A program made the translations under genes and the position numbers. The notes below the pieces were generated by a model. The model had not been told where the DNA came from and ran no database searches. It saw only the letters and a program-made list of their open reading frames with translations. A DNA stretch of 64,000 nucleotides from Polaromonas sp. P2-4 (GTDB taxonomy: Bacteria > Pseudomonadota > Gammaproteobacteria > Burkholderiales > Burkholderiaceae_C): positions 1,620,001-1,684,000 of the forward strand of contig CP087965.1 of the NCBI GenBank assembly GCA_024703855.1, written 5' to 3'. Shown in pieces: positions 1 to 9,883 of this stretch (its first letter is position 1; each line of letters starts with the position of its first letter).

Positions 1-349
1 GACCACCAGCCCCGACCGTTTTCACCCGCTGTACGCGCCGGCGACTTTGTCTATGTGTCGGGCCAGGTACCCGGCGACGAAAAAGGCGAAATCGTGCAAG
101 GCGGCATTGAAGTGCAGACGCGCCAAGTCATGAAAAACCTCTCGGCAGCACTGGCGCTGGCCGGCTGCACACTCGACGACGTTTGCAAAACCACGGTCTG
201 GCTGCAAGACGCACGCGATTTCGGCAGCTTCAACCGGGTCTACATGAGCTACTTCGGCGACAAGAAGCCGGCCCGCTCGACCACCGAGGCGCGGCTGATG
301 GTCGATGCGCGGGGTTGAGATTGATGTGGTGGCTTACAAGCCGCGTTGA
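1..349 (+). CDS. RidA (YjgF/YER057c/UK114) family deaminase, 5' partial
   Basis: Reading from base 1 gives the body of a RidA-type protein, the family that hydrolyses reactive enamine/imine intermediates released by PLP enzymes. The N-terminus lies outside the window. Typical family elements are the VSGQVPGD stretch, TRQVMKNL in the central helix and PARSTTEARLMVDA near the end. The frame stops early at 318 because of a run of four G at 311-314. Removing one G restores the expected ending VEIDVVAYKPR and a stop at 347-349. I therefore extend the gene to 349 and read the break as a homopolymer error. The substrate cannot be told from this fragment. Confidence 0.85.
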
Positions 350-351
350 GT

Positions 352-412
352 GTTTTTGGCCTCTAGCCCAATAAATACGTGCGGAGGCTGCTACTTATTT
401 GGTAGCGATTTA
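352..412 (+). repeat. Family B palindromic element, full copy B1 (intergenic)
   Basis: Full-length member: a GGCCTCTAGCCCAATAAATA-like left part, a short G/C linker, then the palindromic core GCTAC-N8-GTAGC. The same left part and core recur at 55318-55378, and in inverted orientation at 884-946 and 26738-26800. It lies directly after the ridA stop. Confidence 0.7.
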
Positions 413-519
413 ACTCTTCGTGCTTGAGCTGGCCGGGGGTAGCCCGGCCTGCTAGTGAAGGGCAACGCAGCTAAACCAGAGACGACTTCGACAAACCCAC
501 CCAGCACAGCAAAACCAAC

Positions 520-1158
520 TCACACCGGCCAAACCACCCCATTGTCATTAAGCAACGCATCGAGCGGAATGTCATGCGGCTCGGGCTCTATGTCGGGCAG
601 CCAGCCGTGGGTGTAACCCAGGCCCACCGTTACGGGCCGGGGCTGCAGCGTCGCCAGCGTGCGGTCATAAAAACCGCCGCCATAGCCCAGCCGGTAGCCG
701 CCCGGCCCATAGCCCAGGCAGGGGACAAACAGCAGCGTCGGCACAATCACTTCGGTGCCTTTGGGTTTGGGAATGCCGTAGGCGTCTTCTTCCATCGGGC
801 AACCGGGGTACCAGGCGTGAAACGTCAGGGTTTTGTGCAGCTTGTTGACGACCGGCAGACCAATCTTGCGCGGCGACCGACTTGCTATGCTTTCAGTAGC
901 TAGTTGCGCCCGTCCTTCCTGGGCTAGAACCTCATTTGACTGTGAATCCTCGTTCAAAATGGCATCTTCCTGCCAGCGGTACAACGCGGGCAGCGGATCA
1001 AACTCCCCCTTGATTGGCCAGTAAGCACCTATCACCTCGTCGGGCCGCCCCACCAGCCAGATGCGCATCACGCGCTGCAGCAAATCGGCCCGCTGCAGGC
1101 GATCAGGCATATCGAGACGAGCTTGCACCAGCGCTTTGCGTGTACTTAATTTGTCCAT
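520..1158 (-). CDS. ygfA: 5-formyltetrahydrofolate cyclo-ligase family protein
   Basis: Predicted to convert 5-formyl-THF to 5,10-methenyl-THF using ATP. The 212-residue product shows family landmarks: basic N-terminal helix starting MDKLSTRKAL, the IGAYWPIKGEFDP strand, and the nucleotide-binding glycine-rich stretch GYGPGGYRLGYGGGFYDR near residues 150-167. Residues ~70-97 (around SNEVLAQEGRAQLATESIA) are not expected in the family and are encoded by an in-frame copy of repeat family B (884-946), so this enzyme carries an element-derived loop. The start codon is only 9 bp from the divergent ATG of the lytic transglycosylase gene. Confidence 0.88.
   Translation of the reverse strand: MDKLSTRKALVQARLDMPDRLQRADLLQRVMRIWLVGRPDEVIGAYWPIKGEFDPLPALYRWQEDAILNEDSQSNEVLAQEGRAQLATESIASRSPRKIGLPVVNKLHKTLTFHAWYPGCPMEEDAYGIPKPKGTEVIVPTLLFVPCLGYGPGGYRLGYGGGFYDRTLATLQPRPVTVGLGYTHGWLPDIEPEPHDIPLDALLNDNGVVWPV
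884..946 (-). repeat. Family B palindromic element B2, in frame inside the cyclo-ligase gene
   Basis: On the minus strand it reads GGTTCTAGCCCA, then a GACGGGCGCAA linker, then the core TAGCTACTGAAAGCATAGC. It is transcribed in the same direction as the host gene and encodes GRAQLATESIA in the host frame. The same sense phase is used by the copy in rlmJ, which encodes RAQSAIKTIA. Confidence 0.7.
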
Positions 1159-1167
1159 AATGTCCCG

Positions 1168-3273
1168 ATGCTATACAAATTTCTTTTCAGCGCTGCACTT
1201 TCGACAGCGCTATCGGCCAGCCTGTTAAGCCCAGCAGCGGCCCAAAACGGCTCTTCAGCCAATGGCGCAGCGGGCGACAACCTGATGCTGGAGATGAACA
1301 AGGCCTTCCGGCGCGGCGACAAAAACCGGCTGGCGCAGCTGCTGCCACAGGCCAGGGGCCACGCGCTGGAACCCTGGGCCGCCTACTGGGAACTCAAAGC
1401 CCGCCTGCCTGAAGCCAGCGCGCAGGAAGTGCAGGACTTTTTAAGCCGTTATGCCGGCAGCTACCAGGAAGACCGGCTGCGCAACGACTGGTTGCTGCTG
1501 CTCGGCCAGCGCCGCGACTGGGTCGCCTTTGCGGCCGAATACCCCAACTTCCGCATGAACGACGACAAGGAAGTGCGCTGCTACGCCTTGCTAGTGGAGC
1601 ATCTGAAAAATCCGGCGCAGGATGCGCGCCTGGCCGATGAAGTGCGCAAAAACTGGCAGTCGCAGCGCGATGCCGACGATGGTTGCACCGCAGCCGCTGA
1701 ACAGCTGGTGGGCGCGAAAAACCTCACGCCGCAGGATGTCTGGCAAAAAGCGCGGCTGGCGACCGAGGCCAACCGACCGCGCGCCGCAGCGGCCGCAGTG
1801 CAGATCATTGCGCCCGAAGCCATGGGCATGGTGACCGAGCTGAACGCCAGCCCCATCAAATTCCTCACTGGAAAACACCTGGCCATCAGCAAGGTGCGCA
1901 GGGAAATCATCACGCTGGCACTGGTCAAGATGGCCAGCACCGACATTGACGGTGCAGCCTTCCAGATGGAAAACAAGTGGGGCATGCAGCTGAGCACCGA
2001 AGAACGAAACTGGGTCTGGGGCGTGATCGGCAAGCAGGCCGCTACCCGCCTGGGCACCGTGCCGGCCAGCGATGCACTGCAGTACTTTGCCAAGGTCACC
2101 CAGGACACCGACCTGACCGACGACATGCTGGCCTGGAAGGCCCGCGCTGCCCTGCGCGTCGGCAGCCAACCCAGCTGGCAACAGGTGCTGGCCGCCGTCA
2201 ATGCCATGAGCGACGAAGCACGCAAAGACACGACCTGGGCCTACTGGAAAGCACGCGCACTGCTGGCCACGGCACCGCCGAATATCCCGACCGCCGTGGC
2301 CACCCCGCAAGGTGTGACCCAGACCATCGTCATCGCACCGCAGCGCTGAGGCCCTGGCGCTGCTGCAGTCGATTGCCTCGGTGCGCGGCTTCTATGAGCA
2401 GCTGGCGCTGGAAGAGCTGGGCCAGAAAATCACGGTGCCGGCCAAACCGGCGCCGCTCAGTACGGAAGAAAAGAAACCGCGCGCCTCAACCCCGGCCTGA
2501 ACCGCGGTGCCTACGCGATTGCGCTGGGCTTGCGCTCTGAAGGCGTGCGCGAGTGGAACTACGCCACCAACCTGCACCAGCGCAGCAGCCCGAACGAACG
2601 CGCAGGCATGAGCGAGCGCGAGCTGCTGGCCGCCGCCCAGTTTGCCTGCGACCGGCAGATCTGGGACCGCTGCATCAACACCAGCGAACGGACCAAAACC
2701 GAGACCGATTTCGACCAGCGCTTTCCCATGCCGTTCCGCGATGCCGTGGTCAAACGGGCCCAAGGCATCAACCTCGACCCTGCCTACGTGTACGGCCTGA
2801 TCCGCCAGGAAAGCCGCTTCATCATGGACGCCCGCTCCGGTGTGGGTGCGTCGGGCTTGATGCAGGTGATGCCGGCCACCGCGCGTTGGACCGCCAAAAA
2901 AATCGGTCTGGAAGGCTTCACCGCTGACCAGATCAACGACCGCGATACCAACATCACGATTGGCACGGCCTACCTCAAGCTGGCGCTGGACGACCTGGGC
3001 GGCTCCATGGCCATGGCCGCTGCAGCCTACAACGCAGGACCGGGCCGGCCACGCATCTGGCGTGGACAAAACGGCAGCCCCACGCTGGATGCCGCCATCT
3101 GGGCCGAGAACGTACCGTTCGGCGAGACCCACGACTATGTGAAAAAAGTGCTGTCCAACACCACCAACTACGCCGCCATTCTGACCGGGCAGCCCCAGTC
3201 CCTGAAAGCACGGCTGGGCACGGTCGGGCCACGCGATGCGGCTCTGCCTGAGGTGAACAAGGATTTGCCTTAG
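1168..3273 (+). CDS. slt: Soluble lytic murein transglycosylase (Slt70-like), frame broken twice
   Basis: Periplasmic enzyme that cleaves the MurNAc-GlcNAc bond to 1,6-anhydro products. An N-terminal signal peptide (MLYKFLFSAALSTALSASLL, cleaved after AAA) is followed by the long alpha-helical U/L-type superhelix and a C-terminal catalytic domain. Catalytic Glu is in RQESRF (near 2800), followed by SGLMQVMPATA and the AAYNAGPGR motif. Total length of ~700 residues fits the family. The frame shifts near 2345 (continuing EALALLQSIASVRGFYEQLA) and again near 2495 before the segment that runs NRGAYAIALGLRSEGVREWNY. All three segments align collinearly with one protein, so I annotate a single gene. 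Confidence 0.87.
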
Positions 3274-3434
3274 GTTTCCGGCCCTAGCCCTGGCGGGTAA
3301 TTTCCCGGCCCCGCCAGAACGGCTTCCCGAACCGGCGTGAAAAGACTAAAGTGACTGAACCGCCGGCAAAGAGGTAGCCACGCCTCTCTCGCTGCCGGGC
3401 TCACGCATGTCACAACACGCCAACTGGGGCTGCC

Positions 3435-4433
3435 ATGAAATATGAGAGCATCCTGGACGCGATCGGCCACACGCCGCTGGTGCGCCTGAACCAGCTCACG
3501 CGGCACCTGCCCTGCGCGGTCTACGCCAAGCTGGAGTTCCTGAGCCCGGGCGGTTCGGTGAAAGACCGCATCGGCATGTACATGATCCAGCAGGCCGAGC
3601 GGCGCGGCGAGATCGGCCCCGGCGCCACCATCGTGGAATGCACCTCCGGCAACACCGGCATGGGCCTGGCGCTGTTCGCCGCCGGGCGCGGCTACAAGAC
3701 GGTGTTCACCATCGCCGACAAGCAGTCGAAGGAGAAGATCGACATGCTGCGGGCGATGGGCGCCGAGGTCATCGTCTGCCCCACCGACGTGCCGCCCGAC
3801 GATCCGCGCGGCTACATCCAGGTGGCGCGGAAGTTGGCGCGCGACATCCCCGGCGCCTTTCTGTGCAACCAGTATGACAACCCGGACAACACGCTGGCGC
3901 ACTACGCGAGCACCGGCCCCGAAATCTGGAACGACACCGGGGGCATGGTCACCCATTTCGTCTGCGGCATGGGCACTTGCGGCACCATCAGCGGCATTGG
4001 CCGCTACCTCAAGGAACAAAACGCCATGGTCCGGGTGATAGGCGTCGACCCGCAAGGTTCGATCTTTTACGACCTGTTCCACCGCGGCGTGCAGGTGCAG
4101 CCCCACGTCTACCGGCTCGAAGGCATAGGCGAAGACTTCATCCCCAAGGCGCTGGACTGGCACGTCATCGACGACGTGATCCAGGTCAGCGACCAGGACA
4201 GCTTCCTGATGGCGCGCCGGCTCGCCCGCGACGAGGGCCTGTTCGCCGGCGGCTCCTCGGGCGCCGCGATGCTGGCCGCGCTGCAGGCGGCTGAAAAACT
4301 GGGCCCGAACGACCTGATGGTGGTGCTGCTGCCCGACGGCGGCCGCCAGTACCTGGGCAAGCTCTACAACGACGACTGGATGCGGGAGCATGGCTACCTG
4401 GATGCCCCACCCGACCCAGCATCGCCAAACTGA
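3435..4433 (+). CDS. PLP-dependent cysteine synthase / cystathionine beta-synthase family enzyme
   Basis: Fold-type II PLP enzyme of 332 residues. The PLP lysine is K43 in SVKDR, the substrate loop is TSGNTGMG (~70-77), and the phosphate-binding loop is GMGTCGTISG with a later GGSSGAA. Ribosome-site-like sequence precedes ATG 3435. The next gene, 23 bp downstream, encodes a cystathionine gamma-lyase/synthase-type enzyme, so this one most likely works as cystathionine beta-synthase (homocysteine plus serine or O-acetylserine) in reverse transsulfuration, although plain cysteine synthase activity is possible. The frame is intact. Neighbouring sequence to 5602 carries no repeat copies and is very GC-rich at third positions. 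Confidence 0.88.
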   Translation: MKYESILDAIGHTPLVRLNQLTRHLPCAVYAKLEFLSPGGSVKDRIGMYMIQQAERRGEIGPGATIVECTSGNTGMGLALFAAGRGYKTVFTIADKQSKEKIDMLRAMGAEVIVCPTDVPPDDPRGYIQVARKLARDIPGAFLCNQYDNPDNTLAHYASTGPEIWNDTGGMVTHFVCGMGTCGTISGIGRYLKEQNAMVRVIGVDPQGSIFYDLFHRGVQVQPHVYRLEGIGEDFIPKALDWHVIDDVIQVSDQDSFLMARRLARDEGLFAGGSSGAAMLAALQAAEKLGPNDLMVVLLPDGGRQYLGKLYNDDWMREHGYLDAPPDPASPN

Positions 4434-4456
4434 CTTCAGATTCAACGAGGCACGCC

Positions 4457-5602
4457 ATGCGTTTTTCCACCCAAGCCATTCACGCCGGCCAACCGGCGGA
4501 CCCCAGCACCGGCGCGATCATGACACCGGTCTACCTGAGCTCAACCTTCGTGCAGGAAGCGCCCGGGCACCACAAGGGCTACGACTACGGGCGCACCGCC
4601 AATCCCACGCGCAGCGCGCTGGAGGCGAACCTGGCGGCGCTTGAGGACGGGGCCTACGGCCTGGCCTTCGCCAGCGGCCTGGCGGCGGAGTCCACCGTCC
4701 TGCAATCACTCAGCAGCGGCGACCATGTGGTGTGTGGGCAGGACCTGTATGGCGGGACCTACCGGCTGATGACCAAGGTCTTTGCGCGCTTCGGCATCCA
4801 GACCAGCTTCGTCGACGCGACTTCGCTCGACGCGATCCAGGCCGCACTGCGCCCGCAAACCAAGCTGATCTGGCTGGAGACCCCGAGCAACCCGCTGCTC
4901 ACCGTGTGCGACATCGCCGCCATCGCCCAGCTCGCGCACGACCACAAGGCCAGGCTCGCCGTCGACAACACCTTCGCTTCGCCCTACCTGCAGCAGCCGC
5001 TGCGGCTGGGCGCGGACATCGTCATTCACAGCACCACCAAGTACCTGGGCGGCCACTCGGACGTGATTGGCGGGGCCCTGGTGGTCAATGACGAAGCTCT
5101 GTACCAGGAGCTCAAGTTCCTGCAAAACGCGGTGGGCGCGGTGCCGGGTCCGCTGGACTGCTTCCTCGTGCTGCGCGGCATCAAGACCTTGGCGGTGCGC
5201 ATGCGCCAGCATTGCGACAACGCGCTGCAACTGGCGCGGCACCTGTCAGCCCACCCCGAGGTCAGGCAGCTCGCCTATCCCGGCCTGGAGTCCAGCCCCT
5301 ACCACGCGCTTGCCAGCCGGCAGATGCGCGCCTACGGCGGAATGATCTCGCTGGAGCTGCAAGGCGGGGTGGAGCGCAACATCCGTTTCACGACCCAGAC
5401 AAAGCTGTTCGCGCTGGCCGAGAGCCTGGGCGGTGTCGAGTCCCTGGTCGGCCTGCCCACGGTGATGACGCACGCCGCTATCCCGCCCGCGCAACGCCAG
5501 CAGGCAGGATTGCCCGACGCGCTGGTGCGCCTGTCGGTCGGTCTGGAAGATATCGAGGACCTGATCGAAGACGTGGACCGGGCGATCGAAGCATCGCGCT
5601 AG
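4457..5602 (+). CDS. Cystathionine gamma-lyase / gamma-synthase type PLP enzyme
   Basis: Cys/Met-metabolism PLP family (fold type I), 381 residues, full length. The N-terminal substrate segment has YDYGRTANPTR. PLP lysine is K195 in HSTTKYLGGHSD, and SGLAAESTV and LETPSNPLL are the expected cofactor-pocket stretches. Together with the preceding beta-synthase homologue it forms a two-gene unit for homocysteine-to-cysteine conversion. A synthase role in methionine synthesis cannot be excluded from sequence alone, but the pairing favours the lyase direction. Confidence 0.88.
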   Translation: MRFSTQAIHAGQPADPSTGAIMTPVYLSSTFVQEAPGHHKGYDYGRTANPTRSALEANLAALEDGAYGLAFASGLAAESTVLQSLSSGDHVVCGQDLYGGTYRLMTKVFARFGIQTSFVDATSLDAIQAALRPQTKLIWLETPSNPLLTVCDIAAIAQLAHDHKARLAVDNTFASPYLQQPLRLGADIVIHSTTKYLGGHSDVIGGALVVNDEALYQELKFLQNAVGAVPGPLDCFLVLRGIKTLAVRMRQHCDNALQLARHLSAHPEVRQLAYPGLESSPYHALASRQMRAYGGMISLELQGGVERNIRFTTQTKLFALAESLGGVESLVGLPTVMTHAAIPPAQRQQAGLPDALVRLSVGLEDIEDLIEDVDRAIEASR

Positions 5603-5628
5603 GGGAGCAGGGGCGGCCTCACCAACCA

Positions 5629-5685
5629 AAACGCTACAAAATAGATAGCACATCACGCCCACCCTGCCTGGACTTCAGACCCGAC
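5629..5685 (-). repeat. Degenerate family B element B3 at the lyase/LysR junction
   Basis: Carries the core pattern GCTAC-N7-ATAGC followed by a diverged CACGCCCACCCTGCCTGGAC part, read as the inverted orientation of the element. It overlaps the 3' end of the convergent LysR gene. The match is weaker than for the full copies. Confidence 0.4.
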
Positions 5686-6616
5686 GCGTGCAGTCCTCTG
5701 GCCGCAGGGAAGCCACTATTCCTTCGATCAGGTGCTGAGCGAAAGCATGGCTCAAAGGGGCCGCCTCGAGTTTTCCGAGTGACGCGATGCCCACCTGGTA
5801 CGCAATGCGCGGCCGGAACGGCCTGCTCATGAAGCCCATGTCGCGGCAGTAACTTGCAAGCAGCGCGTTGACGATAGAAACGCCCAGCCCTCTGGACACA
5901 AAACTGCAGGCGATGCCGACGGAATGAACTTCTGCGCAGATGCGCGGGATGAAGCGGGCCTGGCGAAACGCCATGTCGATTTCATGCCGCATCAGCCGTT
6001 GCCGGCCCAACAAGATGAGCGGAATATCTTCCAGGTTCTCAATAGCCACCGTGTCAAGCCGCTCCAGCGCATGTCCCTTGGGCATGATGCAAACCGCCTC
6101 CGATTCCAGGCAGGGCACAACCTCCAGCCCAGGCAGCTCGGTCGGCAGCCGGACAAAGCCGATATCGGCTTCCCGGCTCAGGATGGCCCGTTCGGCGTCA
6201 GCGTAGGAACCCGACAACACCTCCAGCACCACACCTGGTTGCTCACGCATGAAGTTTTCGACAATGGCGGGCATGAGCTGCAAGGCCAATGTGCCGGGCA
6301 CGGCCACCTTCAGCAGCTTGCGCCGGAAACCGCCCAAGCGCAGTTGCTCGGAATGACGGCGAAAGCATTGGGCTGAATCGACCAGACCCTGCGCGTCCTG
6401 CAGCAAGGCATGGGCCTCTCCGGTAGGCACCAGGCGCCCCTTCTCGCGCACGAACAGGCGCAGACCCAGGTCTTCCTCGAACTGTGTCAGCAGCCGGCTC
6501 ACGGCCGACTGCGACAGCCCCAGGCGCTCTGCCGCACCGGTGGTGGAGCCGGTGTTCATGATCGCCTGAAACGCTTCAAGCTGCCTGAAATTCATGGAGG
6601 AAATCGAGTCGGACAT
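5675..6616 (-). CDS. LysR-family transcriptional regulator
   Basis: N-terminal winged helix-turn-helix (MNFRQLEAFQAIMNTGSTTG, then AAERLGLSQSAVSRLLTQFE) and a C-terminal LysR substrate domain. I chose ATG 6616 (MSDSISSMNF). The frame is open further upstream, to TTG 6679, but the family start matches MSDS or the internal MNFRQ (6595). It is divergent from a Bug-type receptor/hydrolase unit starting at 6942, and LysR genes in this arrangement commonly control the divergent genes, so I infer that it senses the ligand of that system. Confidence 0.9.
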   Translation of the reverse strand: MSDSISSMNFRQLEAFQAIMNTGSTTGAAERLGLSQSAVSRLLTQFEEDLGLRLFVREKGRLVPTGEAHALLQDAQGLVDSAQCFRRHSEQLRLGGFRRKLLKVAVPGTLALQLMPAIVENFMREQPGVVLEVLSGSYADAERAILSREADIGFVRLPTELPGLEVVPCLESEAVCIMPKGHALERLDTVAIENLEDIPLILLGRQRLMRHEIDMAFRQARFIPRICAEVHSVGIACSFVSRGLGVSIVNALLASYCRDMGFMSRPFRPRIAYQVGIASLGKLEAAPLSHAFAQHLIEGIVASLRPEDCTRRV

Positions 6617-6941
6617 GCTGGCCCACAAGCAAAGAGGTGATTGAGTGGTACTGCCGTCACGCGCTTCGTTGCGTCGCAAATCGCATAGGGCAATGCTGAA
6701 TCGTCATACCGTTGCGTACTTGGCAAGCCGCAACAAGAATTCAACCCTGGCAGTCTATTCACAACCTCTCAACGGAGCAACACCTTCATGAAACGACAAG
6801 TCCCAGCGACCGTTCGGGGCGCAGGATGTACAGATCTGCGGCCAGATGCGATTGACGGTGAACCACCTCGGCGTCGCATTCGCCACGATTTCTGATCCCC
6901 ACGCTTGACGATCCCCATTACGCCTTTAATCTGGAATACCC
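6617..6941. other. Divergent intergenic region, LysR / Bug receptor
   Basis: 325 bp without a supportable gene. It must hold promoters for both sides. A short inverted repeat GCAT-N6-ATGC lies at 6683-6696 and could be part of a LysR site. A 35-codon open frame at ~6788 has no family resemblance and is not called. Confidence 0.5.
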
Positions 6942-7901
6942 ATGACCCAAATTCGACACCTCTTGCTGTGCGCCTTCATAGGCCTGCTCGCGCAGAGCGC
7001 GAGCGCCGCCGGCTATCCCGAAAAGCCCGTGCGCATCATCGTGCCTTTTCCCGCTGGCGGCGCGGCCGACAACGCCATGCGCGTGGTGGCGCTCAAGCTC
7101 TCCGACTACTGGAGCAAGCCCGTCATCATCGACAACCGTCCCGGCGTACCGGGGCTGCAAGCGGCCGCCACGGCAGCGGCGGATGGCTACACCTTGCTTC
7201 TGGGTGCCGGCTCGAGCATCGTGACGCATCCGCTGATCAACTCCAAACTGCCCTACGACCCGGCACGGGATTTCGCGCCCATTGGGCAAGTCGTGGCAAA
7301 TGTGCCCGTTTTAGTGGTTCACCCCTCGCTCGGCGTCAAGTCGGTCAAGGAGCTGGTGACGCTGGCAAAGAAAAAGCCTGGCATGCTGAACTTCAGCTCA
7401 AGCGGCCATGGCGGCCCCAATCATCTGGCCATGGAGCTTTTCATGGCCATGAGCGACACCAAGATGGTTCACGTGCCTTACAAGGGTGGCGCGCCATCGG
7501 TTAACGAACTGGTGGGTGGTCACGTACAACTGGGTATCAATGTCGTGCCCAGCGTCATCCAGCAGATCAAGACCGGCAAGCTGACGGCCCTGGCCGTGGC
7601 CAGCGCGCGTCGCGACCGCTCCTTGCCCGACGTGCCGACAGTGGCGGAGGCTGGCGTGCCAGGCGTTGAATTCGAGGCTTGGTACGCCCTTTTCGCCCCT
7701 TCCCGTACACCCGCCGACATCCTCGCCAAGACCAGCAGCGACCTGCAGCGCGCGCTGGCTGAGCCTGACGTGGTGCGCAAGCTGATTGAGCAAGGTAACG
7801 AACCTCGCCCAGGTAGCGCGCAGGAGCTGGCGCAGTACATCAGGGAAGATACGGCCCGCTGGGCCAAACTCATCAAAGAGCGCAACCTGAAAATCGACTG
7901 A
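6942..7901 (+). CDS. Bug-family periplasmic solute-binding receptor (tripartite tricarboxylate transporter type)
   Basis: 319 residues. A signal peptide (MTQIRHLLLCAFIGLLAQSA, cleavage after SASA) precedes the Bug signature YPEKPVRIIVPFPAGG, with the DNRPG turn and DGYTLLLG typical of carboxylate-binding Bug proteins. No membrane components (TctA/TctB type) are adjacent, which is common for Bug genes in Burkholderiales. A CocE-type hydrolase follows after 13 bp, and a TctDE-like two-component system lies beyond it, so I infer a carboxylate or ester uptake and hydrolysis locus. Frame intact. Confidence 0.9.
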   Translation: MTQIRHLLLCAFIGLLAQSASAAGYPEKPVRIIVPFPAGGAADNAMRVVALKLSDYWSKPVIIDNRPGVPGLQAAATAAADGYTLLLGAGSSIVTHPLINSKLPYDPARDFAPIGQVVANVPVLVVHPSLGVKSVKELVTLAKKKPGMLNFSSSGHGGPNHLAMELFMAMSDTKMVHVPYKGGAPSVNELVGGHVQLGINVVPSVIQQIKTGKLTALAVASARRDRSLPDVPTVAEAGVPGVEFEAWYALFAPSRTPADILAKTSSDLQRALAEPDVVRKLIEQGNEPRPGSAQELAQYIREDTARWAKLIKERNLKID

Positions 7902-7914
7902 GAGACCCCGCCGA

Positions 7915-9770
7915 ATGACGAATGATGACAGCAACGGCGTGGAGATTCTGCGCAGCGTCAAGGTTGAAATGCGCGATGGCGTCCGTCTTTCAACGGACAT
8001 CTATTTACCGGCCTGTGATGGCAAGCCTGGCCCTTTTCCGGTGCTGGTGGAACGCACGCCCTACGGCAAGCACAACGAAACCATCCGCGAGCGCACGGCA
8101 CTGGACCCGCGGCCCGTTCGACGTGGCGAGATAGCTGCACGCTTTGCGCGGCGTGGCTACGCGGTGGTGGTGCAGGACTGCCGTGGCCGCTACGAGTCCG
8201 AGGGGCGCTTCAAAAAGTACCTGGGCGAGGCCGAAGACGGCTTCGACACCCTCAGCTGGGTTGACCAGCAACCGTGGTGCAACGGCCGCATCGGCACCTA
8301 CGGCATGTCGTACGCGGCGCACACGCAAACCGCGCTGGTCAGCCAGCGTCCGCCCGGGCTGGCCGCGATGTTCATCGAATGCGGCGGCTTCGCCAACGCC
8401 TTTCGCGGTGGCATACGCCACGGCGGTGCTTTTGAACTCAAGCAAGCCACCTGGGCGCACAAGAATGCGCTTCAAAGCGGCGCCGCGAAGCGCTGATGCG
8501 GCGGTCCACGCGGCGCTGGCGGCCGAGGATATTGGCGCCTGGTTCGCCGCCATGCCATGGCAACGCGGACATTCGCCGCTCAAGTGGGCGCCCGAGTACG
8601 AAAGCTATCTGTTCGAGCAGTGGGAGCACGGCACGTTTGATGACTACTGGCGCCAACCGGAACTGTATGCGGCGGGCCACTACGACACTTTCGATGGCAT
8701 CCCCACCCTGCTGATGTGCGGCTGGTGGGACCCCTACGCCCAGACCACGACCGACAACTACATCGGCATCTCGCGCCGCCAACGCGGCATGGCCCGCCTG
8801 GTCCTGGGGCCCTGGACGCATGGCGAGCGCAGCGTGACCTACGCGGGGGACGTGGATTTTGGACCCGAGGCCACGCTGGACGGCTCGCTGGCGCAGAACT
8901 ACCTCGCCTTGCGCGCGCAGTGGTTTGACCGCTGGCTCAAGGGCGAAACCTCGGCCCCGGCCGAGGACCCCGCCGTGCGCTATTTCCGGATGGGCGGCGG
9001 CTCCGGCTGCCGTTTGCCATCGGGGCGTCTGGATCATGGCGGCAGCTGGCGCAGCGCCAGCGATTGGCCATTGCCCGGCACCGAATTCCGGCCCTACTAC
9101 CTGCACCCCGACAGTGCACTGCACCCACAGGCCCCCAGCGGGGAGGCCGTGCTTGCGTTCGACTTCGACCCGGCCCATCCCGTACCGACGATCGGTGGTT
9201 CCGTGACGTCCGGCGAGCCGCTGATGTTCGCGGGCGCTTACGACCAGCGCACACACCCCGGCCTGTTCGGCGCGAAGCCACCCCTATCTGCCGCTCGCCA
9301 CGCGGCCCGATGTGCTGGTGTTTCAAACCCCACCACTGGAAGACGATGTCGAGGTGAGCGGCCCGATTGTCATCAAGCTCTGGATTTCTTCGAGCGCGCC
9401 AGACACCGACTTCACCGCCAAGCTGATCGACGTACACCCGCCCCACGCCGACTATCCGCAGGGCTACACGATGAACCTTACCGACGGAATCCTGCGCTGC
9501 CGCTATCGGCGCTCGTGGGAGGCCCCCGAGATGCTGCAACCGGCAGAGATCGCCGAAATCACGATTGAACCGATGCCCACATCGAACCTGTTCAAGAAGG
9601 GGCACCGCATCCGGCTCGATATCTCCAGCAGCAATTTCCCCCGCTTCGATGTCAACCCCAATACGGGCGAGCCCGAAGGTCGGGCCAGTCGCAGCCAAAA
9701 GGCCGTGAACAGCGTTCACGTATCCAGGCTTCATCCCTCCTGCGTCATCCTTCCCATGGTTCCCAGATAA
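7915..9770 (+). CDS. CocE/NonD family hydrolase (X-Pro dipeptidyl-peptidase S15 like), frame broken twice
   Basis: Alpha/beta hydrolase of the cocaine esterase / glutaryl-7-ACA acylase group, with the nucleophile Ser132 in GTYGMSYAAH. The N-terminal part is 7915-8496. The frame then shifts near 8480 and continues through WDPYAQTTTDNY and GPWTHG (the region expected to supply the catalytic His), and shifts again near 9275 into the C-terminal jelly-roll domain (EDDVEVSGPIVIKLWISSSA and IRLDISSSNFPRFDVNPNTG). All pieces are collinear, total ~615 residues. It starts 13 bp after the Bug receptor, which suggests hydrolysis of the imported or sensed ester/amide. Confidence 0.85.
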
Positions 9771-9883
9771 GGTGGTTGCTACAAACTCAAAAAACTCGGG
9801 ACTGGCCACACCGGCGCCACCCACCGACCGGGCAACCGACCGGTGATGCCCACGCCCGCAGCCGGCCTTGCTATGCTTGCTCC

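Noticed and set aside
3270..4445. 391-codon open frame on the minus strand
   Set aside because: Antisense to the cystathionine beta-synthase homologue, whose motifs and intact frame are clear.
6788..6896. 35-codon open frame upstream of the Bug receptor
   Set aside because: No ribosome site of note and no family resemblance; Arg/Pro-rich random-looking product.
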